Positions 1 to 12,528 of a stretch of 64,000 bases of DNA are shown here, piece after piece. This stretch comes from Mytilinidion resinicola (lineage: Eukaryota > Ascomycota > Dothideomycetes > Mytilinidiales > Mytilinidiaceae), in the NCBI RefSeq assembly GCF_010093595.1, contig NW_022985454.1, forward strand, positions 425,473 through 489,472, written 5' to 3'. Under the pieces are notes generated by a model, which saw only the letters and a list, made by a program, of their open reading frames with translations, did not search any database and was not told the origin of the DNA. The translations under genes and the position numbers were made by a program. Numbering within the stretch: the first letter of the stretch is position 1; each line of letters starts with the position of its first letter.

Positions 1-453
1 GGGCTAAATATAGGAACCGTGTTCTATATTAAGGTAGCCGACGCTAGCCGTACCACACTCCGTAGGCTAGCTGGCTAGGAATACGTACTCCGTCATAAAC
101 TGCACAGAATATTACCGTAGAGGGGGCTCCAGAGGCAGCAAGCGAGCGGCCGCAGCGTGCAAAACCTAAGTGCAGTAGGTGCGCATCAACAGATTGTAAT
201 GCACGTACGTGCGCTAAGAGGCAGGTAACTGGCTAGCAGACAGCTATATTAAATACAAGCGTTTATTGTTAAGAAATTCATAATATTCGGCGTTGTGGTT
301 TGGTGGGTGGCCCATATACCCAGGTAGCCTACTTACCCGTGAAATACGTTGTCCGTCCTTAATAATTCTAATAAAGCTCGCCCGCCCCGGCATGGTGCGT
401 GCTTCATCTTATTGTCAACTGTGCCCTAACATAAATGCTGAGAGCAAATTGTA

Positions 454-583
454 TCCCTTAACCCGTCGATGTGCAACATTTTAATATTGTTCTTAAAATG
501 GCCAATCGGATTAAGTCGATAAGCTAAGCGAGGCGCACCGATTGGTTACGGTAACGTAGGACGATAATCGACGGGTTAAGGGA
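454..583. mobile_element. 130 bp MITE with TA target duplication
   Basis: The two ends are perfect inverted repeats: TCCCTTAACCCGTCGAT at 454-470 and its exact reverse complement at 567-583. Both ends are flanked by TA (452-453 and 584-585). Inside, CCAATCGG near 502 and CCGATTGG near 538 form a second inverted pair. There is no coding capacity. Perfect terminal repeats, a TA duplication and small size fit a non-autonomous Tc1/mariner-type element; the superfamily is inferred from the TA alone. Confidence 0.7.
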
Positions 584-1095
584 TATATCGTGATAACTGC
601 GACCCTTCGCTGGCAAGACGCCTGTTTACTTGCCGTAAGGCCTGTAATGCTATTAGACAAGGTCTTTTACCTTCTCTTATTCTAAAGAATGCGCCGCTAG
701 ATGTACCTTCTCAGTCACGTGATCATCTCGCTATTCTATTAGAAAAGGGGAAGTTAGTAGAACGCAGAGTGAATAGCTCGCGGCCTAGAACAACCTTAGA
801 TTAGTAGCGAGCTCTCTTGTCTAGTCCTGTAATCGAGTGGTGTATGCGTTGCGACCAAAAGAATTAAGGTAAGGTCTCTCTGGTGAATGTCGGAGCTTAA
901 CAGCCTGCCAAGCAATAGCGTCGTGAAAGTGTTGTAAGTGTGACTAACCTTAGGTATATATCTTCTATAGTTTTGCTCCTTCAACCGTCATGTTTCGGCC
1001 CGAGCGCACAAACCCTCCGGTAGCGTACTGGTTACGATTTTAGGAGGAGCGCGAACGCTGATCCCGCTGTCAAACTTCCTTCTCAATCTTATAAA

Positions 1096-1295
1096 GAGCG
1101 TCTAGGCTTAGCCTAGGTTCGAATCCCGCTCCAACCTAGCACAAAAAAAATCAATCACCTTCATCTCCTTCATGAGCGTCCAGGCTTAGCCTGGGTCCAA
1201 TTCCCGCTCTGAATTCCTTTTTTTCTTTTTGTCCCCTCCCTTTCTCTTTTCACGTGACCACCGCGTTCCCTTTCACAATAAATGATCCACCAGCG
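1096..1295 (+). repeat. Composite tRNA-like hairpin repeat, copy 1
   Basis: There are two 36-nt units at 1096-1131 and 1174-1209. Each starts GAGCG and ends CGCTC (complementary ends), holds an inner hairpin of the type CTAGGC-TTA-GCCTAG, and then has GGTTCGAATCC (1116-1126) or a one-or-two-base variant, which matches the Pol III B-box. A pyrimidine tract follows, then TCACGTGACC (1250-1259) and AATGATCCACCA (1281-1292). The same order recurs at 36.2-36.56 kb (inverted) and 52.4-52.7 kb. I see no full tRNA cloverleaf. Confidence 0.65.
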
Positions 1296-2476
1296 TTTGT
1301 ATTGTCGACGAACTAAAAGACCGTGGCGATGTAGCGCGAGGCGGGACATCCAAGGAAATATTGCCTTCAGGAACTGAACTAGACCCGCCATGCCGATCTG
1401 ACAGCTTTTTCACGTCGCCAAGGCAGCATTTACTTATTACTCTGGTCCTTTACAGCCCCAGTGGCCAAGCATGGATATGCAGCTACAGACGCAGTAGGTG
1501 GAATCAGAACTTAGGACCGGGAGGGCCTATTCTTGGAATGAAGATTACCGTGACCGTGCTGAATTACTGAAAGTACGAGATCCTATCTTGAGGCGTTTAC
1601 TCTCACCGCTATTACCCCTACTATACAGATGACCTATGGCATGGATCCCGCGCTAGGCCACCAGGCGTACGAGGGGCTGTACAAAGTTTCCGGCTAAGTC
1701 GAGATGTCTCAAAAGCAAGTCCATCCTAAGAGCGAGTCAGCCTTTCTCGTTGAGACCAAATTTGCAAGCGAAGGCAGACAGCCTTGTATTCTCGCTCATT
1801 AGCGATGAGCCCACCGCTACGCCTCTCCATTATCTCGCCGTCGCAGCGTGTCTGCCTTATTGGTACCACGCACTGCAGGCTGCGAAGGCGAAGCGGGCTC
1901 GCGTGAGGCTCTCACGTGCGTGCACAGTCGCAAAACTCCCTCCAAAGCTCTGGCCCCAATCTGATAAGATCGATACAACATAGTGGTCGCATAATCGAGC
2001 GTATTGTTGTGATAAAGAAACCAGCTAGATACCAACTCGATCAACAGCGAGTCGACCGAATGCGTCGGCAGCCCTGGCTTAGATCTCGGGAACTATCCCT
2101 ACTAGCGTCGGCAAGGTTGTAGGTGACGAAGCGTTTCTGCCTTGAGGTGGGCAGCGCCACACAGTGCAGAGATGGGGCGAAGCATCACAGATTTCGCTGA
2201 GAACATCGTTCGTACTTTGTACACAGCCAGCATTAGATGCGCTAAGTATTGAAGTAGGCCAAGTATCATGGTTGTGCAGCACGACGAGTGTCAAAAACTT
2301 CAAATTTCCTCCTTAGAGCTCCAAAACAGATTCCACGTGATCTTTTCAGAAAATGGTGTAGACGGGCCCTACCACATTTTGGCTAATCAACTGGTCAGCT
2401 TTCGTCCCTTGCTACTGTTAATCAAGTACTTACTTTATATTCTACCAGGCCGAACCACTTCAAACACCATCCCGTT

Positions 2477-5400
2477 ATGGAACCTCTTTCCGTCAGCGCT
2501 AGTGTTGCTGGTCTTGTTACCCTAGCCGATCTCGTCTTCAGCCGAACTTACAGGTATGTGTTGGCTGTTAAGGGAGCAAGCAAGGACATCAAGGCACTAG
2601 CCGAGGAGATTCGCTCACTTTCTGGACTATTTCATGGCCTGTCTTTGGTTTTGGGAGAATTAGAGACAGGAACGTCCTGGTCAAATCTGCGGGCCCACCA
2701 GCTTTACTCCTGCAACATCACCTTGTCAGAAATCAAAACAATTTTTGAGAAGCATAATCCGAATACGGCATTCGACCAACCTGTCAAGGATGCTTTCAAA
2801 AAGCTCAAATGGCCGTTCTCAAAGTCGCGGACTAAAGAACTTCTTGTTGAGATTGAGAGGCACAAATCTACAATAATTGCTGCTATGTGCGGAGATAGCG
2901 TCTCTGCAGTGATGGAAGTTTTGTCTGCTCAACATGGCGTGGCGGATGAGGTTAAAGATCTCACGAAAAGTTTGAACGCTAGATGGGCTATGGAGACTCA
3001 CATAGCGTTGGACAAGAAACGTTGTGAGGTCCTAAATTACTTCGGGAAAATCAGCCCTCTCTCTAACCACAAGACCAATCTGAAGCTGTGGCACCCTACA
3101 ACCGGTCTGTGGCTCACAGAGGGCCTAGTATTTCAGAATTGGCTACGAAGTTGAAACTCCAAGCTTTGGCTATCGGGCATTCCTGGCGCTGGGAAGACAA
3201 TCCTGGCTTCGATCACCATCGAAGAAGCCATTAAAAACAGTGGTCCAGGCCGAGCTGTTGCTTACTTCTATTGCGACTACAAATCGAAAGACCGCCAGGA
3301 CCCTATCCTTATATTGGGATCGCTTGCAACCCAGCTCGCAAGACAGAAAGAAGAGGCATATTCTTTGCTTGGAGGTCTTTTCGCAGCCTACCATCCGAAA
3401 GACGAAAGTCCTTCACACCCGGAGTTGGAACATTTGACGGACGTGCTGCAGAGAATGGCGGCACTATTCGATGACGTGTCTATCGTTGTTGACGCCCTTG
3501 ACGAGTGCCTCGATGATTCCGAAACTGTAGTGAATTCGCTTGTCAGTTTGAACGCAGGGCACACCAGTAACATCCGAACACTCTTTCTAAGCCGAGATGA
3601 GGTTGACATCCGACAGCTGCTCATAGGAAGAGAGTATATCGAAGTGCCAATCGTCGCTCAATCTGACGATCTCAAAGCGTATGTGGCGGCCGAAATAGTG
3701 ACTCGGGAACGAATGATTGGCAGGAAGAGACTCCGGCTAGGAAGTAGTGAGCTGAAGGAACACATCTCAAAGACTTTAGTTGAGCGGGCAAAGGGGATGT
3801 AAGTTGGACGTTGTCTTCTTCGAATCATCATCCTACCGGTTACGTTTCTCTTCCTAAGTCAAAGCTGATTTCTGAAGGTTTCGTTGGGTTACTTGCCAGT
3901 TGGATTATCTGTGCGAGCTGCCAACGGATGCCATGAGGCGCGACGCTCTTTACCAGTTACCACCAACGTTGAACAAAACATATGAGCGCATTCTCCGGCG
4001 AATCAATCCGGCAGTACGACTGCCTATACAGAGAGCTCTGCAGATGATCGGTCATTATGAGATATTAGCACCTCAGCTTTGTGAAGCAATGTCTATTGAG
4101 CCAGGTTGTCGTGTCTTGAATAAGGAGGCATGGTGGAACATTGAGGAGATCTTACTGCACTGTAGTAGCTTAGTTCGAAGATCGCATGATTCCGGTGAGT
4201 TGGAATTGGCGCATTTCTCTGTCCAAGAATATCTTGCCTCGCTCGACCCTAATTCAAATTCCGAGCTCGCGGGTTTTTCTTTGCAAAGTCTATACGTATC
4301 TACCTAGATTGCTCGGACTTGCTTGATCTACCTCAACTGCCATGACTTTCACGCCAACGTCTTGGAGGATTGGAGCAGCTGGAAAAATCAGAGCCTGGAT
4401 CATCCGTTCCGCGAATTTGCTGTTCGCAACTGGGTAGACCTTGCTGAGGATAGCTGGGATAACAAGTCAATTGTCCCTCTCGCCCAAGAACTCTTCGGGC
4501 CGTCGAAAACATGCAACTTCGTATCTTGGATCCGCGACTATGCTTTTCTTTGTACCAATGCATAACTGGAGGACCATGAGGACAATGATCAATCCCACGT
4601 CTTTGGCAACATAAGCGAGGTTATTTGCACTGGAAGCCTCACACCTCTTCATGCCGCCGCTGCTCTGGGAATTTCGGAACTGTGTTGATGGTTGATCATC
4701 TCAGGGTGTGACATTGACCAGGGAAGTTGTTTCGGGACCCCAATCCATTGCGCCATCATTGGGGCCTACGCGCTGGTGGACTGTATCAACGACATATCTG
4801 AATGGCGAAGCTCAGGATCCATCAATTGCTATAGACAACGGAACCGAATGGAAGTTCTCGATTTACTACTTAAAAAGGGGGCCGACCCGAATGCATTGTA
4901 TCGGGACCGAGCAGGCAAGCTCCATTGGTCAACACACCTTGCTCTTCGCCTAAAACCAAGGGTGGAGGCCGATCACCCTGTCGCCAAACTCATTGCCGCT
5001 GGAGCGGACCTCAACTCAAAGGCAGTCCAGACCCTGGAAAGTATATTAAGTCGAGAGGAAGCAAGAAGCTTTCATGAAGATCTCTGCAAGTCTCTTGAAG
5101 CTCGTTCAGTGGAAGACGACCAAAACATTCGATGGCTGAAGGCACTGTTACAATCTAAGGATTCTAAGTTCTCGCCAACGTGGCAGAGCGAGCCCCTATG
5201 GCAGAGTCAACTCTCCATGGGTGAATTGACAACTCTGTTTCGTAGCTCAATCCGCTACGATCAAACAGAAGTTATTCAGAGATACCTGGAAAGTACGAAA
5301 TTGACGACAACTTTACGAATGGGGACAATGAACGAAATTGCTCTGCACGTTGCCGCTCAAAACTGTTCCATCAATGCGCTAGAGCTTTTACTGTCATTAG

Positions 5401-8400
5401 GGGCGGAGGTTAACGCTGTCTCAAAGCATGGTCTTACGCCTTTGCATTACATCGTTGCCCGGGAAGAGCCCCCAAGCACTACCTCGGCTTGCATACTCAA
5501 ATTGCTTGACCGCGGTGCTTCAATCTATAGCGCCGATGAAAAAGGGCGGACTGTCTGGCATGTCGCTGCTGAGTATAACAATGATGTAGCTCTGGACGTG
5601 CTGCTGTTACAGACTAAGAATATGGCTTCAGCCCTCTTGCTTAAAGACCAGGCTGGGTTCATTCCCGTGTACACTGCAGGCCGCAAGAAGTCTAAGGAAG
5701 TCTTTGAAAAGCTTGTCGCAAATACCGCTGATATCCCGGAAAGTTGTCCCGACGGGTTTGGTCTGGTCCACTATGGTGTTCGCTTCAATGATCTGGCATT
5801 ATTGAAGACTTTGCAGGAACGAGGATGTATGCTTGAGCAGGAAACCGCAATTGGTGGTACTGCTCTGCATGATCTCCCTCCTGGTCCCGAGCTAGCTGTT
5901 GTTCAATTCCTCGTTGACACTGGTTTGGACCCTGAATCTGTCACACACCAAGGGCTGACTCCTTTACATCACCTTCTCGAACACGGGCTCCCAATTTCTC
6001 GAGAAGTACTCAAAGTACTTGCCACGCAACATGTAATCAATTTGACGACCAAAGATGGGTTCGGTGTGTTGCATTTCGCGATCGGCGTAACAAGGTCTTC
6101 CAAAGCAGGCATTCGTTACGACCAACGGATGCAATCAGTTCAAGAGCTGGTGGCCGAAGGCGCTGATCTCGATGCCGTCGACATTGAAGGAAGGTCTTGT
6201 CTCCATACACTTCTTGAAGCGCATCATCGGTTGATAAGCTCGCCTGCACCATGTTTAACCGATCTCATTTGCTATTTTTTTCGAAACAGCAAGCAGAAAG
6301 ACTTGTTGAGGACACCATTCAGCTATGGAGAAGAGCTTTTACTGCCTCTTTTATGGGCATGTATGTACAGCGTCGATGAGATCATCGAGTTGTGTATAGC
6401 AAACGATGTCGATGTAGATCTGACGCCCGCAACATCTGGGCTATCTCCCATTGCCTACGCTTGTGCGTGCAACTGTGACACCGCACTTTTCCGCCAACTC
6501 CTTGCCAAGTCTAAATACTTGCACGAGGCCGACGCTAACGGGTATTATCTGCTCCATATCGCTTGTTTTCAAAGTTCAAGTTGCAGCCGCTCTCTCTTAG
6601 AGGAAATATGTAATGCCGGCTTGGATATCGATCTCGTAGCGACCAATAAGTCACGAGAAACACCATTGATGCTTTCTGCAAGAAACCAAAAATTCCAGCA
6701 TTTCGAGTTTCTTCTCCAACACGGAGCCCAGCTGCATGCAAAGGACTCTAAAGGCTGGGGAGCATTGCATCATGCTGCGGTTAATGGGTGGTCTGAAATC
6801 TTTGAGGAGCCCAAACTAGTTCGTGTTGATTGGGAACATGTTGTCGAAATAGAAGGTACCATATGGCGAGGTTGCAATGTGCTTCATCTAGCCGCCTTTC
6901 TCGGAAAAGCTCGTGTTGTTCGGGCTCTATTAGAGGACCACTCAGTACCGAGCGTTAATTGCATCAACGACAACGGAGCGCAATCACTCTTCCTCGCTGC
7001 GATCCATGGAGATCCTGAGACTATCAAGACGCTACTCCTAGCGGGCGCCGATATCGACGCCGACTTTGCGGGCTATGGCGGCGCTATCTTCGCTGCTGCA
7101 GAATGTGGAAAGCTTGAAGCTGCACAGATACTTCTTCAACACAAGTGTTCACTAATTCCGAACTCACATGGCTTGAGCCCACAATTTGCTGCGTTGGAAA
7201 ATGGCCATCGAACCTTGGCTGGTGTACTCCGAGATGCCGAATTGAAAGAGAGTACGTTACCACCATTTGTTCAAACATGTTTCTGCCCCTATCATTAACC
7301 ATATCTTTCATGACCAATTTCATTTTATGCTTTTGTCATTCACTGTGCAAGCTATTCGTGGAGCCGGTCGAGATTGATATTGACTGATTACAGGAACGTG
7401 CCGTCAATCAGAGGAGAAGCTCAGTCAAGGTGCCATGTTAGGATCTATTGGATCAAGAGCTCTGGGACTCGCAATCAAGGCTAATGATATACAACTCTGT
7501 CGAGCCCTACTCGAAGATGGCTTGAATCTACATGCCGAAATTCCTGAAACACCAGATAGACCTACGCCAATACTGGCGGCCTTAGCACTTAATAAAGATG
7601 AGATCGCTAAGTTTCTCATTGAGCAAGGCGCGGGCTCTTCAGGACAAAATTTTCTGCACTCTGGTCCGCTCTATGGCTACACGGCCATTCATCTTGCCAG
7701 TCGCAGAGAACAACATCAAGACATTCTACGGCAGCTTCTCTCCAAACAAGAAAAAGCTCTCCAAGGTCTCGATGATTTCAAAAATGCGATACATCCTTTT
7801 CATGTCGCCGTAGCATGTAAGAACCAAGCCGGCCTCAAGCTTTTACTGGAGCACTTTTGCGGTCAGCCTAGCCTAGAAACGCACACATCGATATCAGATT
7901 TTATCGAAATTCAAATTGACAAGCACCGCGCAGTACAAAGTTCTCTACTTTCTGGAGAAGGGGTCTACCAGAGCCAACACCTAACGACTCGCGACGTTCC
8001 AACAGGTACAGCACTTCACGTGGCCGCCCGAGTGAACAATCTTCCGGCACAGAAATTACTACTGTCTTACGGAGTCGACATCAATTCAAGAGATAGTGAT
8101 CTAAGAACCCCTCTACACATCGCTGCTCTTTGCAAGAACACAGCCTCCGTCGACTTTCTACTTCGAAAGGGCGCGAACCCACATTATCAAAACCGATCTA
8201 TGTGTACTGCCGCAATATTGGCAGCGAAAACCGGCTGCGCAAGGACACTGAAGTGCTTCCATCGAAAAAACGCCATTATATCCAAGCGCTCATCCGAAGG
8301 ATTCACCATCATGCATCATGCTGCTTATGGATCACCAAGCGCTTTCTCCTTCCTTCTTGGCTTAGGCTACAACCCTTATGACCCTGCACGAGACAGCCGA

Positions 8401-9374
8401 ACTCCAGTTGGGGTCGCCTGTCAAAGTATGCATATCCACCCTACATTTCCAGCGTTGATTTGTAACTTTGGTCTCGATTTCAGTGCCGAAAGGAGTAATT
8501 TTCCCCTCCCAGACTTGACCGATGCCAATCTGCCTACTCTGAAAATGTTCCTGAGGCGGATGACAAAAACAGCAGCAAGCCGCATAATCAGTGCACAGCC
8601 GAGTGAGGATAGTCTCGTTTGCATAGCAGTGCAAAATGCGGCCTATTCGATGACTGAATTCCTAGTTCAACACGGTGCGCATCTTGAAGCTGAGGGTAGA
8701 CGCCAGCAAGGCACAGCTTTAATCATAGCATGCGAAGCCAGCCGGCTACCGCATGTGAAGCTGCTCATCCGATCGGGAGCGAAGATCTTCGGTACGAAAC
8801 AGGGAGAACCCATTAGTGCCGTGTATTCAGCTCGCCACTTTCCAGAGATCGTTCAGTGGTTGCTGGTTGGGCGGTACGTGGAGCAGAAACAACTAAGTTC
8901 AGGCCAAGATGGTGTGGAGGAATACCAAGCTGTGCGACAATGGTCCGGTCCACATAGAGCGAAAATTTCTACTGTTGGGTTGTATGTGCTCGGGTACACT
9001 CGGGTTGCAGCACTACAACCTAGGGTCAGCAACTCATATGCAGTAACGTATCAGGATAACATGCTGATACAGGAGGAAGTAACAGGTAGTGCAACAGCAG
9101 TGCTGCAGCACGGTATCAGTACTGTATCAGGAAACAGGATGAATCAAGTAACGCGTCAGGAAGAGATACCACGTTATGCCCCCGGGGCTGGCCCCCCTCC
9201 TTCCCCTAGTATATAAACAACGAGCTAGACACCCATGGAAATCAGAGTTCACATCAATTTCAACCTGAGTGGTACGGGGCCTCTACAATGGATCAGGCCG
9301 TGGCATTGCATCGGCTTCGAAAGAGTCTTCTAGGGAGAGTTGTTGAAATACTGCCGGAAGATACCAGTGGATAA
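2477..9374 (+). pseudogene. NLR-type STAND gene (HeLo-like N-terminus, NACHT, ankyrin repeats), disabled
   Basis: Proteins of this build are fungal NLR-like receptors tied to non-self recognition and programmed cell death. The start MEPLSVSASVAGLVTLADLV matches the fungal STAND N-terminal (HeLo-like) domain. A NACHT domain follows with P-loop GIPGAGKT (about 3176-3199) and Walker B VVDALDEC (about 3487-3510), then a long ankyrin array from about 4.65 kb. Inferred introns are 3799-3877 (gtaagt...gaag) and 7252-7393 (gtacgt...acag); both restore frame. The same frame carries TGA at 3152-3154, TAG at 4305-4307, TAA at 4563-4565 and TGA at 4686-4688, with homologous protein continuing across each. 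A 309 bp insertion (8973-9281) splits the last exon; beyond it frame and sense resume (MDQAVALHRL) to a TAA at 9372-9374. No frameshift was needed elsewhere. Native length would be about 2,200 residues. Confidence 0.85.
8973..9281. mobile_element. 309 bp LTR-like insertion with 5 bp target duplication
   Basis: The sequence TCTAC occurs directly before (8968-8972) and directly after (9282-9286) this block. Removing the block plus one copy of TCTAC rejoins the host reading frame exactly. The insert begins TGTTGGG, which is typical of Copia-type LTR starts, and has a TATATAAA promoter-like box near 9212 and no protein motifs. It ends GGGGCC rather than the usual CA. A solo LTR is my best guess; the missing CA end is the weak point. 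The open frame that runs through it to 9216 is fortuitous. Confidence 0.65.
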
Positions 9375-10487
9375 GAGCGAATGTAAATTCTTTGTTTATC
9401 TAAGAGACATGTGTACATGTCAGAGTAATGACTTGAAGTAGAGCACCACTGCAAAGCACTCCCGTACTCATCGAAACCGGCACACGCCCATCTGCTGGGA
9501 AGATACCTCCGGCATAAGGATATTACGTTGGACGTGATGCAAAGATACTAAGAGCGTATGCCATACTGAGTCACTAGAATACACGGGCGGATATACGTGA
9601 CAATAGAGCTCCGGACGAAGCTCCAATGCACAGCTCCTCGGCGGCTGTCTCGGCGGTGCTTTCATTGCGTTTACCAACGTATTTCTTCGCGACGACCGTC
9701 TACCGACTAGATGGATCGCCGGAGCTTATCCAATTGCCGAATGGTCTGTCTTGGATCTTCTTCGCCATACCATTCGCCAGTCTCTTGTGCCAGGATCTCG
9801 CCTTCTCACATGCGATTTTGCTGGATCGACGACCGGAGCCGCTGTTTCCTCGCTGGCTCGATTTCGTGACATCGGGCTTGACGCTTACGTTTTGACCAGC
9901 GCTGGGTGTGCGTTGTGTGCATCATGGGGCTGTGGCTTGGAATGGAGGGTTGGCGTTCTGGACGGCGGGTGTTGGGGGTGGGCTGCTGACTTGCAACTAC
10001 TCTTTATACTTGGCGTGTAATTGACGGGAAAGATCTCCCCGGCGATGGGGAAATGAGACATGGGATTAAGGCAGATAGAGGATTGTTGAGGCGGAGGTTG
10101 AGGTGCTGGTGGAGAGATTATTTGAGGATCGAAAGGTGGTCGAGCATTCGGAGAAGGACAGCGGTTGAGGCTATTTGAACTTGAGTTCAGAAGGTGATCA
10201 ATGTTATTTTCTGGCTTTGAGTCTGAGCTCTTGTTGCTTTGCCTCACCTCTACGTGAGGGCGGGCGACAGGGGGTTCCCGGCGAGAGCTATTGAAGCTAT
10301 AGGGATGTATTGATTGATTTTTATTCATTTTTGGTTATGAAGAATCACGTCTCACTGCTCTGGTAGATTATCACATCCATAAAGACCTTCTCAAACCGTG
10401 GATTTATTAAAACTTGACTCTCGAGTTCGGCAAAAGTTGCATAGTAGAACGGTTATCCTTGAGAAATAGCAAAAACCGTCACATATC
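9375..10487. other. Intergenic, no firm gene
   Basis: This lies between the NLR pseudogene and the 3' end of the MFS gene. Two opposing open frames of 89 and 147 codons overlap near 9.63-10.33 kb, neither with a known motif. The minus-strand one is listed separately as a weak candidate. Nothing else stands out. Confidence 0.4.
9885..10328 (-). CDS. Hypothetical proline-rich protein (weak candidate)
   Basis: This is a single open frame of 147 residues starting with ATG. It is rich in Pro, Ser, Asn and His, for example FDPQIISPPAPQPPPQQSS, with no signal peptide, membrane segment or catalytic motif that I recognise. Such composition also arises by chance in GC-mixed DNA. Its start faces the 3' end of the MFS gene, and no introns are needed. 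I keep it only because of its length; it may equally be non-coding. Confidence 0.2.
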   Translation of the reverse strand: MNKNQSIHPYSFNSSRREPPVARPHVEVRQSNKSSDSKPENNIDHLLNSSSNSLNRCPSPNARPPFDPQIISPPAPQPPPQQSSICLNPMSHFPIAGEIFPVNYTPSIKSSCKSAAHPQHPPSRTPTLHSKPQPHDAHNAHPALVKT

Positions 10488-12528
10488 CTAAGCTTTCTCG
10501 ACGACCTGACTTGGTGCTTCCACATCAGCATTAGAGTTGTTGACGGTATTCCGATGGCGTGGCTGCAGTTCCGGCGAATGCAATTTTGCTGCTACGTCGT
10601 TGGTCAACAGGTGGTCGATGTCTCTGGCGCATGCAGCACAGACTGTAGCAACGACGCCGAATGGGATGGCAACAAGGTAAACAAGTCTAAATTCTATTGG
10701 TTAACCATCACATTTTTTGACATTGAATTTATGGTTGTAACTTACCTAAATCCCTGAGCATAAGACTCCTTTACTGCTTGAGCTGCCGCACCTATGACAG
10801 GTAACGTGACGCCAGGCACTCGCTCGATTGCTGCTGTAGATCCGCTTAGAAGAGCCACAATCAAAGGCCCGAGGCTGCTTTTCGGAAGTCCAAGTGGAAG
10901 TACCGCAGCTGCAATTTTTCCAGGTAGGACTTCCTGGACCTTGTTGGTAAGGATTGTGCTGTACATGGCGGTTGCAATCGAACCACCGATAGAACGTGCG
11001 GAACCATTCAGACCAACTGCAACTCCAATGTCTTCGTCAGGGCAGTTAAGCATGATCATTACAATGCCCACAAGTTGAAGAAAGCCGATGGTGAGTCCGG
11101 TAAGTGTGGTAAGTGCAAGCGCTGCTCCAAGCGTTGAAGGTGCTGGATGGGATATCAGTAACAAGTTGTAGAAAATTCGTCTGCGTTTAAGGTACTCACT
11201 CATCGCTGCCATACATCCTATAAATATGGTGTTCAGACCGACAGAACCCACAAAGATCAGTCTAGCGTGGCCGATTCTCCCTAGAATACTCCCCATCAGG
11301 AGAACACCAACAAAAGTCCCCATTAGAAGAGTACAATCCTCCCACGCAGCAACAGCAGGGTTAGACTCGTATACAGTCGCGATTTGAACAGGATAAATGG
11401 AAATCATCGCGTAGAGTAACATGCCTCCAACGAACTCTGCTACTAGTACCATGGTAAAGCCGCGAACATTCTGAAAAAGTTTGTACGGCACGAGAGATTC
11501 GTTGAGGTTTCCAAAAACCTCCCAAAATCCAAATGCGACAAGAGCCAATGCACCGATAATTAGAGGGACAATAACTCCAGCACTCTTCCAAGGATAGGTG
11601 ACACCTCCCCAAGAGATGCCTAGAAGCAAGACGGTAATGCCGCCTATAAATAGAGTTACACCAATAAAATCGAAATCTTTAAACTCTTGCCATTTTGTAC
11701 GACGGTCCTTACTGTGGACCTCCTCAAAGGTTGGAGGAAAGTAGAGGCAAATCAATCCGACTACACTAATGCCAGCAGTTAAGAGGGTGATCCAAAAACC
11801 CCATCGCCAGGAAAGCTTAGTAGCAACATGGATAGCTTTTAAGTCAATTAGCGTAATTCATCAAGGGACTAATAGGTAAAGCAGAAAAATGGATGCATAC
11901 CAATAGGGGTACCAAAGGCACCTCCAATTATTCCACTGCCTGCAACGGCAGATGCAGCTTGCGGTCGGTATTTCCTAGGGACAATCTCACCGACAGCAGC
12001 ACTGGACGTTTGCTGGATAGCTGCGGCCGTACCATTGAGACCAGTGGCAAGGATAACTACGCCGATCGATTGCGCTGTCCCACCAATAATAGAGGCAACC
12101 ACGCAGAGAATATTTCCGCCGATCATCAACCAGCGACGGCCAAAGAGATCGCCGAGACGTCCATCGATGGTAATAGTAGCAGCAAATGCAAGAGGCCAAA
12201 CAATCTGTATCCACACGTAATAAGGCTTTGGTCCCAGATCCGCGTTGATATATGTGGCAATTGGTGCGCACAAGGTAAGCGAAAAGAAGGAGGCATTGTA
12301 CTGGATCATCATGATCTAAATTATGTATGTGAGTACGCGTCGAACTCCATAGCTATCAAGGAGTCCTACGATGAATGTCAGAACAATCTTGTAATCAAGA
12401 TGCCACTCTGGGTCCTCCAGATCCTGAGGGCCTTGGGTATCGGACTGATATGCGACAGGTACCGACGGTTGCTCTTCATGATGAAACGCCTGAGGCACCC
12501 CTTCCTTCGACAAGTTGATGTCCGACAT
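10488..12528 (-). CDS. MFS drug/toxin exporter, TRI12-like (DHA2, 14 TM)
   Basis: This is a plasma-membrane proton antiporter of the fungal TRI12/siderophore-pump type, expected to export a small molecule. Five exons on the minus strand (12528-12370, 12315-11901, 11835-11200, 11142-10746, 10686-10488) join in phase to 601 residues, the usual family length. The four introns are 54, 65, 57 and 59 bp with GTAGGA, GTATGC, GTGAGT and GTAAGT donors. The MFS signature GRLGDLFGRRWLMIGGN lies in exon 2, followed by hydrophobic helices typical of the 14-TM group. The C-terminal tail is short and hydrophilic. No lesion is visible, unlike the enzyme genes next to it. The substrate is unknown; the neighbouring wrecks suggest it once served a small metabolic cluster. 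Confidence 0.9.

Larger units (their letters stand above)
1..2476. other. Gene-poor, repeat-rich left end
   Basis: I see no convincing gene here. Short open frames in all phases lack recognisable motifs. The stretch contains the 130 bp MITE and the tRNA-like composite repeat listed separately. AT-rich stretches such as 230-300 and 600-790 look like decayed transposon sequence, but I cannot name a family. The last 400 bases lie upstream of the NLR-type pseudogene and presumably held its promoter. Confidence 0.5.

Noticed and set aside
3105..3163. A short intron removing the first NLR stop
   Set aside because: Candidate GT-AG pairs would delete family-conserved residues just before the P-loop and break phase; a nonsense change is simpler.
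9626..9895. 89-codon hydrophobic plus-strand frame
   Set aside because: No start context, homology motif or conserved neighbour; it overlaps another unsupported frame.
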